From positions 1,922,001-1,986,000 of the forward strand of contig CP114121.1 in assembly GCA_029959195.1 (NCBI GenBank): 64,000 nucleotides of DNA, read 5' to 3'. Positions 23,936-34,782 of this stretch are shown here, in pieces (the first letter of the stretch is position 1; every line of letters starts with the position of its first letter). This stretch comes from Dictyophora rubrovolvata. Its lineage: Eukaryota; Basidiomycota; Agaricomycetes; Phallales; Phallaceae. A program made the position numbers and the translations under genes. A model generated the notes under the pieces. The model saw nothing but the letters and a program-made list of their open reading frames with translations, was not told where the DNA came from and did not search any database.

Positions 23936-24050
23936 AACCACACAAACACGACAAACTATTTTTCAAATTTCAGGGTTTTAACAATAATAAAATGTATCAT
24001 ACACCGTCTCTATGTATCGACATGTGCTTTTTATATACGTTCCTTGAGGA

Positions 24051-24078
24051 TAAGGTGACAATAAGGTGACAATTCCCC
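24051..24078. repeat. Short tandem direct repeat
   Basis: AAGGTGACAAT occurs twice in immediate succession downstream of the RING-like gene. It is probably a simple duplication with no function I can name. Confidence 0.6.
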
Positions 24079-24121
24079 AGATAAATATCTGTGCACTCCT
24101 ATTGGAAACATAATCGAGATC

Positions 24122-27052
24122 TCAATTCTGAGAAGACCTGGCCATCTTTGAAAAAATAATTAATTAGCTATCTGAAGCCAACGAATAATTAGTTGCTTAC
24201 CAAGTTCAATGCACTTCCAGCTTTAAACCATTCAATTTGGCCTTCATTAAATGAATGAGCGAGAGATATCTCCTATTACAGAATCAGGACCTTCTAGTCA
24301 ACCAAACGTAAGATCTCTGACGTACGTCTTTGGAACCATCTTCGTGCTTAACCAACAAAGTCAAGTTCTTGCCGGGGGCAAAAGACTCGAGACCGACAAT
24401 ATCAACCTTGTCATTAGGCTGGATCTTGTCATAGTCCGCCGGATCAGTAAAAGTTAATGCCAGCATGCCTTGCTTCTTCAAATTGGTCTCATGGATACGA
24501 GCGAACGATCTAACAATGATCGCCAATCCACCAAGATAACGGGGCTCCAAAGCAGCATGTTCACGGGAAGAGCCTTCACCATAGTTATGATCACCTAAGG
24601 ATCGGTGAGAAAAGTACCTTAAACATAGGCGGACGCTGACTCACCGATCACAACCCAGGGTTTGTTGTTAGACTTATACCATGCGGCAACGGCAGGAACC
24701 GCACCCCATTCACCAGTAACCTTGTTTTGTATTTTGTTAGCTTCGCCATTCTCGGCATTTATGGCACCAATCAAACAGTTTTCTATAATACTTTGCTTAG
24801 ATGAAACCTTGACAACAGGTCAAACGACATGCTCACGAGAGATGTTCTGCAAGTGTCCACGGTACTTGAGCCAGGGACCTCCAGCACTGATGTGGTCGGT
24901 CGCTGATAAGGCAGTATATGATGAATGATTCCTAGAATTTGTTTAAAAAATACGACTTACTGCACTTCCCCTTAACCTTGATTAGAACTGGAAGGTCGAC
25001 AGGTTTCAAGCTGTCCCATGGCTTGAATGGTTCCAGAAGTTGGAGTCGGTCACTCTTAGGATCAACGGCGACTTGAACACGTGAGCGATCCTTCGGAGGA
25101 GGCTGGAAGGTGTTTTGACCTGGGTCGTACCCGCGCGGAGGAAGCTCAAATCCGGAAGGATCAGAGAATTTGAAAGGCTTTCCGTCAGTACCAGTGAGAG
25201 TGTCAACCAAGGGGTTAAAGGTCAAGTCACCAGCGAAAGCCATGGCAGTGACGATATCGGGAGAAGCAACGAAGGCATGAGTAGCTGGATTAGCATCATT
25301 ACGACCAGTGAAGTTACGGTTATACGAGGTGATGACTATGGATCAACTTAGAACACAAGAAATCAGGCACGAAAAAGATGTCACGTACTAGAGTTAGCTT
25401 CACCCTTCTTAACGTCCTTTCTGTCCCATTGACCGATACAAGGACCACATGCGTTAGCGAGAACAAGTCCACCGACTCGTTCAAAGGCCTCAATCTGCCC
25501 ATCACGGGAAATAGTAGCGCGAACTTGCTCGGAGCCGGGAGTGATCGTGAATTTGGACTTAGTTTGAAGACCGTGTTCGGCTGCTTCCGTGGCTATTGAT
25601 GCAGAGCGAGTCATGTCTTCATAGGAGGAGTTCGTACAAGATCCAATGAGAGCAACTTTAAGCTCTTGGGGCCAGTTATTCTTCTTCACCTCTTCAGCAA
25701 ATTTGGAAAGCGGTGTAGCAAGATCAGGGGTGAAAGGACCGTTGATGTGAGGCTCAAGCTCGGAAAGGTTCTACACGCAAAATTAATCCGATGCAGTGGG
25801 ACAAGGATAATGACTCACAATGTCAATGACTTGGTCATACTCGGCACCCTGGTCGGCTTTTAAGTTGTAAGCGAACTGCTGAGCATATTTGGCAATTTCA
25901 GGACGGCTTGTGGCATTTAGATAATCCGTCATTCGGCGATTGAATGGAAAGAGCGAAGTAGTAGCACCAATTTCAGCACCCATGTTGCAGATAGTACCCA
26001 TACCAGTGCAAGATAAGGATTCAACACCGGACCCCATATATTCAACAATAGCACCGGTGCCTCCTTTGACAGTGAGGATTCCGGCTACCTTGAGGATGAC
26101 ATCCTTGGGTGTTGTCCAGCCGCTGATTTTACCAGTCAAATTGACACCAATGACCTTAGGGCACTTGAGCTCCCATGGTATTCCGGCCATGACATCGACA
26201 GCGTCAGCACCACCAACACCACAAGCAATCATACCAAGACCACCAGCATTGGGTGTGTGCGAGTCGGTACCAATCATGAGACCACCAGGGAAGGCATAGT
26301 TTTCCAAAAGAATTTGATGAATAATACCTGAACCAGGCTTCCAAAATCCAATACCATACTGCACCAGAAGTAAGCATCACTCAACAAATGAGAAGCAATT
26401 CTCAGTAAATACCTTCGCGGTGGCGGTAGCCAAAAAGTCGTAAACCTCCTTGTTAATATCAATTGCGCGGGCCAAATCCTTCGCTCCACCGATTTGTGCC
26501 TCAATGAGATGGTCACAATGGACCGTCGTTGGGACTGCAGTAGTAGGAATTCCAGCGGACATGAATTGCAACAAAGCCATCTATGTCCAATTTAGAAATG
26601 CACCTGGCAAATACTCTACTGACTTACTTGAGCAGTAGCATCTTGACAAGCGACACGCTGAACATCGTTAAAAAGTGTGTAATATTTATACTCAAGGAAA
26701 CCGAACTCACATCCGGACGCAATTTCAGATAGCTAACACCACGGGTAATGTCCTGGTTATGAGGATCGTCGAGATGACCATACAGTATCTTCTCGGAAAG
26801 GGTTAGAGGACGATTGAGTCTGAAAGGATATACATGGTTAGAAGCATCAAAAAATGAAATATTTCCAACATACCTCTGACGAACAACGGTAAGATTGTCT
26901 TCAATTCGTTGATAGTTTATGAATTTCCCCTTTTCTAAGTTAGACATGGCAACTTGAGTGTCACCAATTCGAGGAACGGCCGTAGCCATACCCGCCGCAA
27001 GGCGTTGTACGGCACGCAGGACATTAGCTGTTCTGTAGGACAGGTTTAACAT
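24122..27052 (-). CDS. ACO1: Mitochondrial aconitate hydratase
   Basis: About twelve exons on the minus strand, from [19 protein letters not shown] at 27052 to a short last exon MARSSQN ending at 24122. The N-terminus is a mitochondrial presequence. Core blocks are [37 protein letters not shown] and [13 protein letters not shown]; the last two carry the three cysteines that hold the [4Fe-4S] cluster. The swivel domain has [16 protein letters not shown] with the active-site Ser and Arg. The enzyme isomerises citrate to isocitrate in the TCA cycle. All ligands and catalytic residues that I can see are intact. The gene is head-to-head with ASK1 over 235 bp. Confidence 0.96.
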
Positions 27053-27287
27053 CCTGTACCACGAAGAAGGCTACGTTGAGGAAGGTATAACGTGATTAGT
27101 TCGAAAGAAAGAGGGGACTAACAATCGTCTGGGAAAAAACGTGACTGGGGACGGGACGTTGGATTTCGGAAACGGTTTTCCGGATGGACGCTCCGCTTCG
27201 GAACATGAACGCATGTCATGCTGATGATGTAATTTTTGTGACACGTGACATACGCGCTTTCTCCTCAAGGCCCGTCGATTCCACACA
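27053..27287. promoter_or_regulatory. Compact bidirectional promoter of aconitase and ASK1
   Basis: Only 235 bp separate two diverging start codons, so the two genes must share regulatory DNA. The stretch includes TGACACGTGACA near 27239, a CACGTG E-box of the kind bound by bHLH factors such as Cbf1 or Rtg-type regulators. That binding is not shown. Confidence 0.45.
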
Positions 27288-29304
27288 ATGGAACCAAAGC
27301 CATGTTCACCGCCTTGGACGCCTCCTGATCCCACAACAATTGTGATACCAGGCGTTGATCCTGCAGCCTCAATAAACGAGCAGATCGACCAAATTGATCA
27401 GCTGATTACGATCCGATTGCAGGTACAGTTTATGAACTTGAATATCTCCACGTTATTAGACCCTTCCGCACACAGAACATCGATGCCAATTTCTCGAGGA
27501 TACAACAGCTGATTGCTTCGAAATTACTTCCTGCATTCAGGAAATACGCGGAAGGCACTGAATCTGTCCGTGAAGCTGCCAAGGTGCGCCTTGTACGCGT
27601 CGCCCGGCAAAGCGCGCATATCTAAACTATCTATTGTGTTAGTTTTGGAAGTCCTTTTATGAGGCAGCTGCGCAAATCAGGATTCCCCTTGCCTCAGATA
27701 TATCCCTTAACCAGTCTGCTGAAGCTGAAGTAACAAACACTTCTCAGGAAGGAGAACAAGATTCAGAGCAACAGGGAGAAGAAGGCGACACAACTATCCA
27801 ATCTTATGATACCGCAAATACAACTCCAGTTGCTAACGATACATTCATGCGAGGCGCTCCGATATCTTCAACTCCATTAGCTCGTGAGTCTCGGGCCACT
27901 GGCGAAGACGAGGCTTGGAGCGCCTCCATTGAGTCACCTTTCGAAAGGCTGCACAGAGAAGTGCAAAGCCTTGCAATCGAAGACGAACTTTCTACAAATT
28001 CTTCTATCCTATCTTTACCTGAAACCCACAAGAATGCTTTCCCAATGTCGACACGACCAAACCTTGAGGGTCCCAAGGCGCCTGTAGCGAATTCTCGCCC
28101 TCCATCGCCTCCACAATCTCGAAGTAAGGGGAAAAACCCCTTGCGTGAGAATATTCTTCGCCAAAATGCCCAAAAAACCGCTTTATCTCAAGGTCCATCA
28201 TCGCACAAGACTCCCCGGCACCACACTCCCCAAAACCCTTTCTCCAATACTCATCGATGGAACGGTCTTGTCGACCTACGTCAGCCCTCGCCATCAAAGC
28301 AGTATAAAGCAGGGCCTTCTAAACATGATTATGATTCGGACTCCTCAGACGATTTAATACCTCCGGGTATGTCGCCTCCTGTCACCATGCAGTTCGCTAT
28401 GCCTGCTAGACTACGAACATCCCCGGTCAAACTGTCGTTGACGCCAGCGAAACAGGCAGCTGAGAAAATAAAGGGTCGTTATGTTGTCAATGCGGCCAGT
28501 AAAGCTAGTAAAGGACTAGGTTCACCCAGTCGCCCTGCTCTTGAACCTTCCATTAGCAGTGTCGCTCCCAGTCTTCCCAGTATTACAAAATATGCCTACC
28601 CTAGCTCATCTCATATCACGAATTCATTATCTTTCAACTCGCGAGTATCCATTCCGAATTTCCCTTCGACTTCACAACAAGCTGATGGAATTATGACGCC
28701 TGTTCATCAAATTTATAAATCCCGCGTTGGTCCCCAGCCTCAAGCGACAACAGCAACCGGTGTAAATGATGAGCCACTGATCAATCTATCAGACGACATT
28801 ACTGTAAAGCCTCCCTCTCAGGATCAAGTCTATATCATGCCCAAATCACGTCTGCTGATAGACGACGAAGCATCGCTCTCCCCTGATTCCGACTCCGATT
28901 TATCTGAACACAACGAGCAAAACCCTTCTAATGGCTTTCTCTATGCAACACAGAACAATGTCCAAACGGATGATTCGTTCAGTGATGATGGCGAAGACTC
29001 CTTTACAGATATTGGCCGGCCAGCTGGTCAGCTACATCCGGTCATTGATATGTTTGCTCAGTTTGAGGGGGAAAACGTCGATGTCGATGATTCATTTGAC
29101 CAGGACTCTTTTTCTCCTGACGAAGAAGAGACAATTTTTGGAGGTCGTCAAGCAAACCAGGGCGCAGATGGACAGCTCAACATCCGGAATGTTCCCTTGA
29201 TTGATGATGCGCACACCGGTGTTGTATCGCTGAATCCTTATGCTCAAATCGAACAAAGTCCAACGCCTTATGTCGGCCAGGGAGCGCCTTTAGTTCATAA
29301 ATAA
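27288..29304 (+). CDS. ASK1: DASH complex subunit Ask1
   Basis: Three exons (27288-27422, 27476-27583, 27643-29304) encode 634 residues. The conserved N-terminal Ask1 domain spans both short exons and the start of the third: INEQIDQIDQLITIRLQ, NIDANFSRIQQLIASKLLP and AKFWKSFYEAAAQIRI. The remaining ~520 residues are low-complexity Ser/Pro/Asp-rich sequence with many S/T-P sites. Ask1 is a DASH/Dam1 ring subunit and a known target of mitotic kinases, which fits the S/T-P-rich tail. The tail also carries repeated acidic DDSF-type patches (DDSFSDDGEDSF, DDSFDQDSF), which may bind a partner. Confidence 0.9.
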
Positions 29305-29660
29305 TTAATCAACTATCGCATTGCATGCGGCTATAACGCGGAACATTATTATTTCATGGGTATTGCTCGTGGTTCAACTTAGATTCGGAAAATGACGCGG
29401 AATTGGCATCCCTGACTGCTTAAACCAGCAGCCGCGTTCTGTTTCTACTTCAATTTTATATTTAGTTCTCTTATTTTCTTTTCTTTTCTTTACTTATTTG
29501 TAATTCAGTAAACCAAGTGAAGGAGCGAGCTTAAATGCTTGATCACGCTTAATACATAATAGGTATCAAAAACACGTTACGTCACGCGTTTCAGCGTATC
29601 TCCGGACATCATCCTATATCAAACACGATCCTTACTACCATTTGAAAACAAAGGAAAAAC
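29305..29660. other. Intergenic spacer
   Basis: Pyrimidine-rich and AT-rich DNA between ASK1 and the DPBB gene; the last part is the promoter of the latter. Nothing else was seen. Confidence 0.4.
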
Positions 29661-30339
29661 ATGATTTTTCAACTTTTAGCCACCTTCGCTCTTTTGATAA
29701 GTACAGCTCTGTCCCGAATTACGTCGACCAACGCGCATATACCAAGCCATCTTGGACAGCGCGACTACTATCCTTCAAACGAGATTTCTTCCAGTCTTTT
29801 TTCAGGTCGAGGAACGTGGTTTTACCCCGGCCAAGGTAATAGGTTGGTAGTTCGTTCAATAAACTGAAATTGACCCCTTGCTTAGGTGCATGTGGTGGAT
29901 ACGCTACGGACTCGGATTACATTGTAGCATTAAGTCATACACAGTATCAGGACGGACATTGCTACAAAGGCATTTTTGTAATAAACATTGAAACAGGCAA
30001 GGCCGCTCAAGCTCAAATACAAGGTATGTTATTAGTTTTGTATGCTGAAACTTCACTGAGGTTGCGTCATTGATAGATAGATGCGCTGGTTGCGATTATG
30101 GAAGCATAGATATGTGAATCTCCCACTTAACTTTCTCTGAAAAAAGATAGGAACCAAACTTCCTTGCGTGTGTCAGGTCCCCCGCTCTTTTTAATTCGAT
30201 AGCAGAAGGAGGATTGGATGAAGGCGTGTTGTCCGTTGCATGGCTGTTTTTGGACGACATGCCTGATGAGTTCTCATACCACAATACCTTTAGGAGATCC
30301 TCGCAGGAAGAGAATTTGAACGCCACCCTGGTGGATTAA
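29661..30339 (+). CDS. Secreted RlpA-like double-psi beta-barrel protein
   Basis: Four exons (29661-29835, 29886-30023, 30077-30113, 30177-30339) encode 170 residues. The N-terminus MIFQLLATFALLISTALS is a signal peptide. The double-psi beta-barrel begins GRGTWFYPGQGACGGYATDSD, with the usual paired cysteines, and continues HCYKGIFVINIETGK, DRCAGCDYGSIDMSP and LDEGVLSVAWLF. The order matches fungal RlpA-like, expansin-related or barwin-like extracellular proteins, which bind carbohydrate and often are stage-regulated in mushrooms. The fourth exon extends ~35 residues beyond the barrel with a charged tail. The third exon is only 37 nt. Confidence 0.82.
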
Positions 30340-30734
30340 CATGACCGGCATCACATTCGTCTGAAATTGTGTATTAGTACCCAACATCGTACATGTGTTA
30401 AGTGGACTCTCGCTTAGGTCCGTCAATGTGACAAACATTTTGAGAGGAGCATGAGAATTTGGCCCGCGAGCCTACCGCGCTGCTGCGACCTGCAAAAAAA
30501 CCTGGTGTAGGATACAAACTTCGAGTTGTAGAGTCTAATAAATGTTGAGTAGAGAAAATCAAAGGATTTGAATCTATGAAATATACTTTGAGAGATAAAA
30601 TCAGAGTTTGGAATAGCGAAAGTGATTTTTGTCATGTCATCCTACAACTATGTACTCATCTACATCATGGGGACTGCGCGGCCAGGTCGGGCGCTAAATT
30701 CTTGTAGCGCGTACTTACTGTAGGCCAGTTGTTT
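30340..30734. other. Intergenic, nothing recognised
   Basis: No coherent frame or repeat was seen between the DPBB gene and the duplicated RING-like tail. Confidence 0.4.
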
Positions 30735-31093
30735 GTCATGAGTCTCACATGTCCAGCATGCAGGTCTTTTGTGTTTTTACAGATTCATACTCGTCTGGGA
30801 CCTCGACGATTCGCGAATAACTGTCGGACACGCCGCGACCTATTATACCTCTATGCCCGATTGTGGTATAAATATCGGCGTAAGGTCATTAGTGTTACCC
30901 CTAAAACAGTTCTTCACCGTGTAGCTTCCCAATGGTCATTTGTTACGGCATCATTGAGTATGATTCATATCCCGCGAGGACCAATTCGTGATACCTACTC
31001 CTAGAACTACACAGATTATTTCAGTTTTAACAATAATGTAACATACACCATCTCTATATATCTACATGTGCATTCTACACAAGTTATACGCTT
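30735..31093 (+). pseudogene. Duplicated 3' end of the RING-like gene
   Basis: From about 30738 the frame reads CPACRS, FLQIHTRLGPRRFANNCR and VASQWSFV, closely matching the last ~90 codons of the gene at 22595. Similarity continues past the stop at 31004 into the 3' flank (TTTTAACAATAAT and TACACCATCTCTATATAT) to about 31090. The CLIC and His/Cys parts of the zinc module are absent, so this piece cannot encode the parent activity. It abuts the 3' end of family copy B, tail to tail. Confidence 0.8.
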
Positions 31094-32572
31094 TTAGGGC
31101 AACCTTATCTGATACACGCTCCTAACTGTATCTAAAGCTTCTGATCTAAGCGCCTTCTCATCCAAGTCGTAGTTTTCATCAGACCCGCCGATTCGCGGAA
31201 TCATCAGAGCACTGATAAAACATAAGCCAACGACACCAGAAAGGCCTACTAAATATATCACCTTGATCTTAAAAGCTCGATTGCTTTGGTAGAATTTCCG
31301 TCCCCTTCTTCAAAGCTCTCGCCATGTTCCTTGAACAGAACCTCGGCTTCCTGCGCAAATCGAAAGGCTTGTTCCCAATTCGAAGTAGATGAGCGCGTTG
31401 TCTTCGTCTCCTTTGAAGCCGGCTGTTTTTTGTGAGCTTTGCATGGACAACAACAGAAGGTGGCTTACACCTGGATTCCTGACTGGATAGTATTGCGACA
31501 GCATGGCCGAACCCAGCCCTCCAAACTGATCCGGAGGCAAGTATGTCCTTAAGTGACAAGCTTCTAATTTAAGTTTACTTTACTCACATCGCCGTTTTCT
31601 CCCCTGCGCGTGCTCAATTTGAGGGTACATTCAAGTGCCTCAACAAACGACGTGAACACAACACTGAACACCTTGTTCGTAACTGCAAGTCAAATCAGTA
31701 TATACACAAAGACAAGGCACAGAAACCCTACTTGCTATCATCCCCTTGAGGAAGTCACGTCGTTTTACACCTGACATCATTGTAGCTTCCCGTGAAAAAG
31801 CCTGGGTGGCTGGGTCAAAGTTATAGAACATAAAACTAGTTAAATTAGTTAGGATGCCGTGGATTTTGAGGTTTTTGAAATCCGGTATCTTTTCATTTTC
31901 TGCTGCGGCAGCTAAACATTTACATAAATCAGATATTTGAGTCATGATGAGGACAGCCGATGGACACACCTAGAATTTCCGCCAATAGCTGTGCTAGATC
32001 ACCCTCCTTGGGTGTGTCCTTTTTAAACTCAATTAAAATGAGGAGGACTCCTCCTATAACACATAGCTATGATAGTTTGGATGAGAAAGTATAAGTAGAC
32101 ATATTGATGAATGGTGTGCACCTCATGCTCAACAAAGCCTCCAGATGTAACACCTGTTCCCTTTAGTTTGGCCTCTGGCCTATCGATGACACGTCCCTCA
32201 AAGAGAGTCACGATAGGGATGATGTACTAGGTGACATTTAATTGTTTAGCAGTATAGTATGGAAAAACAAATAAAGATACATACAGCCTCGAAAATTCTA
32301 ACTTTTCTTGCTTCATTGTTAAACAAAACCGGCATGTCCCCATAGACGTTAAGAGCATTCCAAACTGTCTCATATATTTTGGCGTGTATGGCCCCCGGAA
32401 GCCTGTAGGTGGGTCCCTCCTCGAGCGGGATCCTGTCCGGGTTTTCTGGCAAAGATTGAATTTTTGCCCGAACATTTTCATAGCTGGTGCTACTGAAAGA
32501 TGGCTTGGCTTTTTTGCAGCTTGGCTCAATGCTGAATTCATAGCCGGAAGTAGATTGTTTGCGCTTAGACAT
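31094..32572 (-). pseudogene. Repeated-family gene, copy B (probably broken)
   Basis: Same exon plan as copy A: MSKRKQSTSG, YRLPGAIHAKIYETVWNAL, LFEGRVIDRPEAK, then SGGFVEHE joined to LCVIGGVLLILIEFKKD. Further parts are HGILTNLTSFMFYNFDPA, a helix with FTSFVEAL, DILASGSVWRAGFG and a charged tail ending near 31094. The E-F-K-K replaces E-V-K-K, keeping the E-x-K spacing. Introns sit at the same places as in copy A and are strikingly alike in sequence. About one frame break is apparent in the second half, so it is probably a recent pseudogene unless the assembly is wrong. Confidence 0.6.
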
Positions 32573-32823
32573 TGCAAGCCTGTGATGTACGAATATCGGT
32601 CTGGGATCTAATCTTTGTCTAGACTCTAATCTGGTTTTTTTTTAAGATTACGTAATTAACAACTTCAGGCATATGTTTTCCCCCGCTACCATTACGCGCG
32701 GCCGCCAGGTGTTGAACGATGTAAATATTGTAACCGCACCACCAATAAAACCCTCAAAAAATTTTATCTTTTTGCTCAGGTATATAACATACTCTACGTT
32801 ATGATTATCTCGACCTCTTCAAA
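32573..32823. other. Short spacer
   Basis: Between copy B's start and the 3' end of the Mix17-like gene. No feature was recognised. Confidence 0.4.
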
Positions 32824-33423
32824 TCAGTACTGCTTCGCAGCAGCTTGGCACTACGAGATGTTTGTCATTCGCGTCCACACAGCTGACGTAAAACTTACAG
32901 CTTTGAACTGATCAATGTACCAGGCACAAGCTTGAACATCACCACTTTCCAAACATGTTGTCAGCTCTATATAAAAAGATAGAATGGGTACCGTCATAAA
33001 CAATTATAAGATAAAAAAAATCACGTTTAGCCTGAAAATCGCAAGACATAGCCTGTTGCTGTTGGGGAGCAGACTGGGCAGCGGGTTGTTCGACGGCTTC
33101 TGCGCTTCTTGAGCCTCCGAACAACATTGAGGAAAGCCCGTGTCCCACGACGCTACCCATAGCGACACTACCGGCCGTAGCGGCCATTTGACCAAATAAC
33201 CCTGGGCCACTGCTGCCGGTAGCAGCAGCACCTGGGTGAGGAGCTGGAGCTGGAGGTGCTTGCATCGTGGAAGGCGCTGCAGCTGTCGTTGCGGGCCTAG
33301 TTTGCGTCTTTTGCACAGGCGGAGGTGCCGGGCGAGATGCAGGACGAGAACGAGATTGACGCTAAACACATATAGAGGTCATTTAATGTATTGTTCTTAT
33401 GGAAAATAGAGACTTACAGGCAT
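32824..33423 (-). CDS. MIX17: Mix17/CHCHD2-like twin CX9C mitochondrial protein
   Basis: Four exons (33423-33418, 33361-33025, 32966-32899, 32850-32824) encode 145 residues. The first exon is only two codons (Met-Pro). The second begins RQSRSRPASRPAPPPVQK, a basic Pro/Ala-rich segment. A Gly/Ala/Met-rich hydrophobic stretch follows (AATAGSVAMGSVVGHGLSSM). The C-terminal CHCH domain has two CX9C pairs: C-DFQAKQLTT-C and C-AWYIDQFKA-C, the second cysteine of the last pair being in the 27-nt last exon. This is the layout of yeast Mix17 and human CHCHD2/10, intermembrane-space proteins linked to cristae and respiration and oxidised by Mia40. Head-to-head with mL45. Confidence 0.88.
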
Positions 33424-33568
33424 AATGAACCTGTTTGAGCTGGATACGGTGGTAGTGGTCGAAGTTCAAGAGATTGCTGGAAAAATTGCGCTGAGTAAGC
33501 AGCGGCACGTATAGCACTCACACCTACGCGTCTTGCCGGCTTTGCACGAATTCGTTCCGATCCCGTCA
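33424..33568. promoter_or_regulatory. 145-bp bidirectional promoter of MIX17 and mL45
   Basis: The two start codons point away from each other across 145 bp. Both encode mitochondrial proteins, so co-expression from this element is likely. No named factor site was identified. Confidence 0.45.
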
Positions 33569-34676
33569 ATGCTCGTCTTTCGAAATGCTGCGAAAAGTAC
33601 AAACAAATTATCCCCATTTTTATGCTTGCAACGAGCAGGTGCACATACAGAGGGCGGTCGACGCCTGAATCTCAAAAATACGGAAGCACAGGGAGACAGC
33701 GTGGTCCGAGAAATGGAACGAATCAAGCTACTGGAGCAACACAAATTGGTACAATTCGATTTGTGGGGACTACCTCTGGATCTGCTTGGTGTTTTTTACT
33801 GTCTGGTTATCCGCTCTTTCACGTGTTGAGCAAGGTGTTTTACAGATCTCCGTGTACCTGTGTCTGTATTTACAAGAGGCACAACAATACAGCAAATATG
33901 GGCTTCTTTTGAGCATAATCTAAGTAACAAGATTTCAAATGCTATCACGTATAACTTTTTTTCTCTTCGCCGATTTTCTTGAATTACTCAACGCTCATCT
34001 AGAATGCACCGAATAGCAAAAAGTCATTCTTTTCCCTGGGATCCGACGTTCAAACCCTTCTCATACCAAATATTTCGCACTACATCGACGCGTCCCAAAA
34101 CATGGCTTGAGCCCTTACGAGATATAGGGTTAAGTACCTATAAGGAGCTAAACACTGCTATTGCCAGGTAAGCGAGTGAAGTTTTTACTCTCGTTTGCAG
34201 CTGGAAGTAAAGCGTCAAATATAGAGGACACACCCCGACTGTAAATCAGCTCACGAAAGGTCTTTATAGACAAAGAGCCCTCGAGAGGACTAAAGCGTTA
34301 CATCGAGGCTCTTCAAAAAGCCTAAGTTGGACACTACATTCCCTTTCTTCTCCAGTACAATGTGTGTCGATACGGGCGCTACAAGGCCACTATGGTTCAA
34401 CAGAACCCAAGTTCGGTACACGCTGGTTCGTTCAGGCATGCTTGAAGTTTGACTCATTGCAGGTAATTTCATCTTTATGACAATGAGATTTGTCCTTTCC
34501 TATGAATCTCTTTTTTTTAGAGTATTTCGACACGGGCGTCGACTACTCAGCCTGAACCAAAGCGGGTGCTAGAATATCTCGTTTTCGAAAAACGGATGTG
34601 GTTTGACGAACCCTGGATTATCCGGGATCAACTATGGGAGATGGTTCACAGCAAAAGCTCGGAAAAAAAAGTGTAA
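33569..34676 (+). CDS. Mitochondrial large-subunit ribosomal protein mL45 (Tim44-like domain)
   Basis: Five exons (33569-33788, 33846-33948, 34003-34167, 34213-34462, 34521-34676) encode 297 residues. The start MLVFRNAAKSTNKLSPFL is a plausible presequence. A coiled segment (REMERIKLLEQHK) is followed by RVPVSVFTRG, then RPKTWLEPLRDI and YKELNTAIA. A Tim44-like fold follows with VSIRALQGHYGSTEPKF and GTRWFVQACLKFDSLQ. The end EYLVFEKRMWFDEPWIIRDQL is typical of fungal mL45/Mba1-type proteins, which tether the mitoribosome to the inner membrane. The frame is found only if the intron at 34168 ends at the AAAG of 34209-34212. The gene converges on uS5m with 106 bp between stops. Confidence 0.78.
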
Positions 34677-34782
34677 ATATACACAAAAAGTAATATATCA
34701 TAGATAATTTCACGCGGCGAAAAAACACAACTTTGTATAGGAGTGCAGTTTTTATTATTATTAAGTTTTTGTGAACAGTACA

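Noticed and set aside
34168-34212. Premature stop after the third exon of mL45
   Set aside because: The obvious GCAG acceptor at 34200 gives a stop, but the AAAG at 34209-34212 gives a continuous Tim44-like domain.
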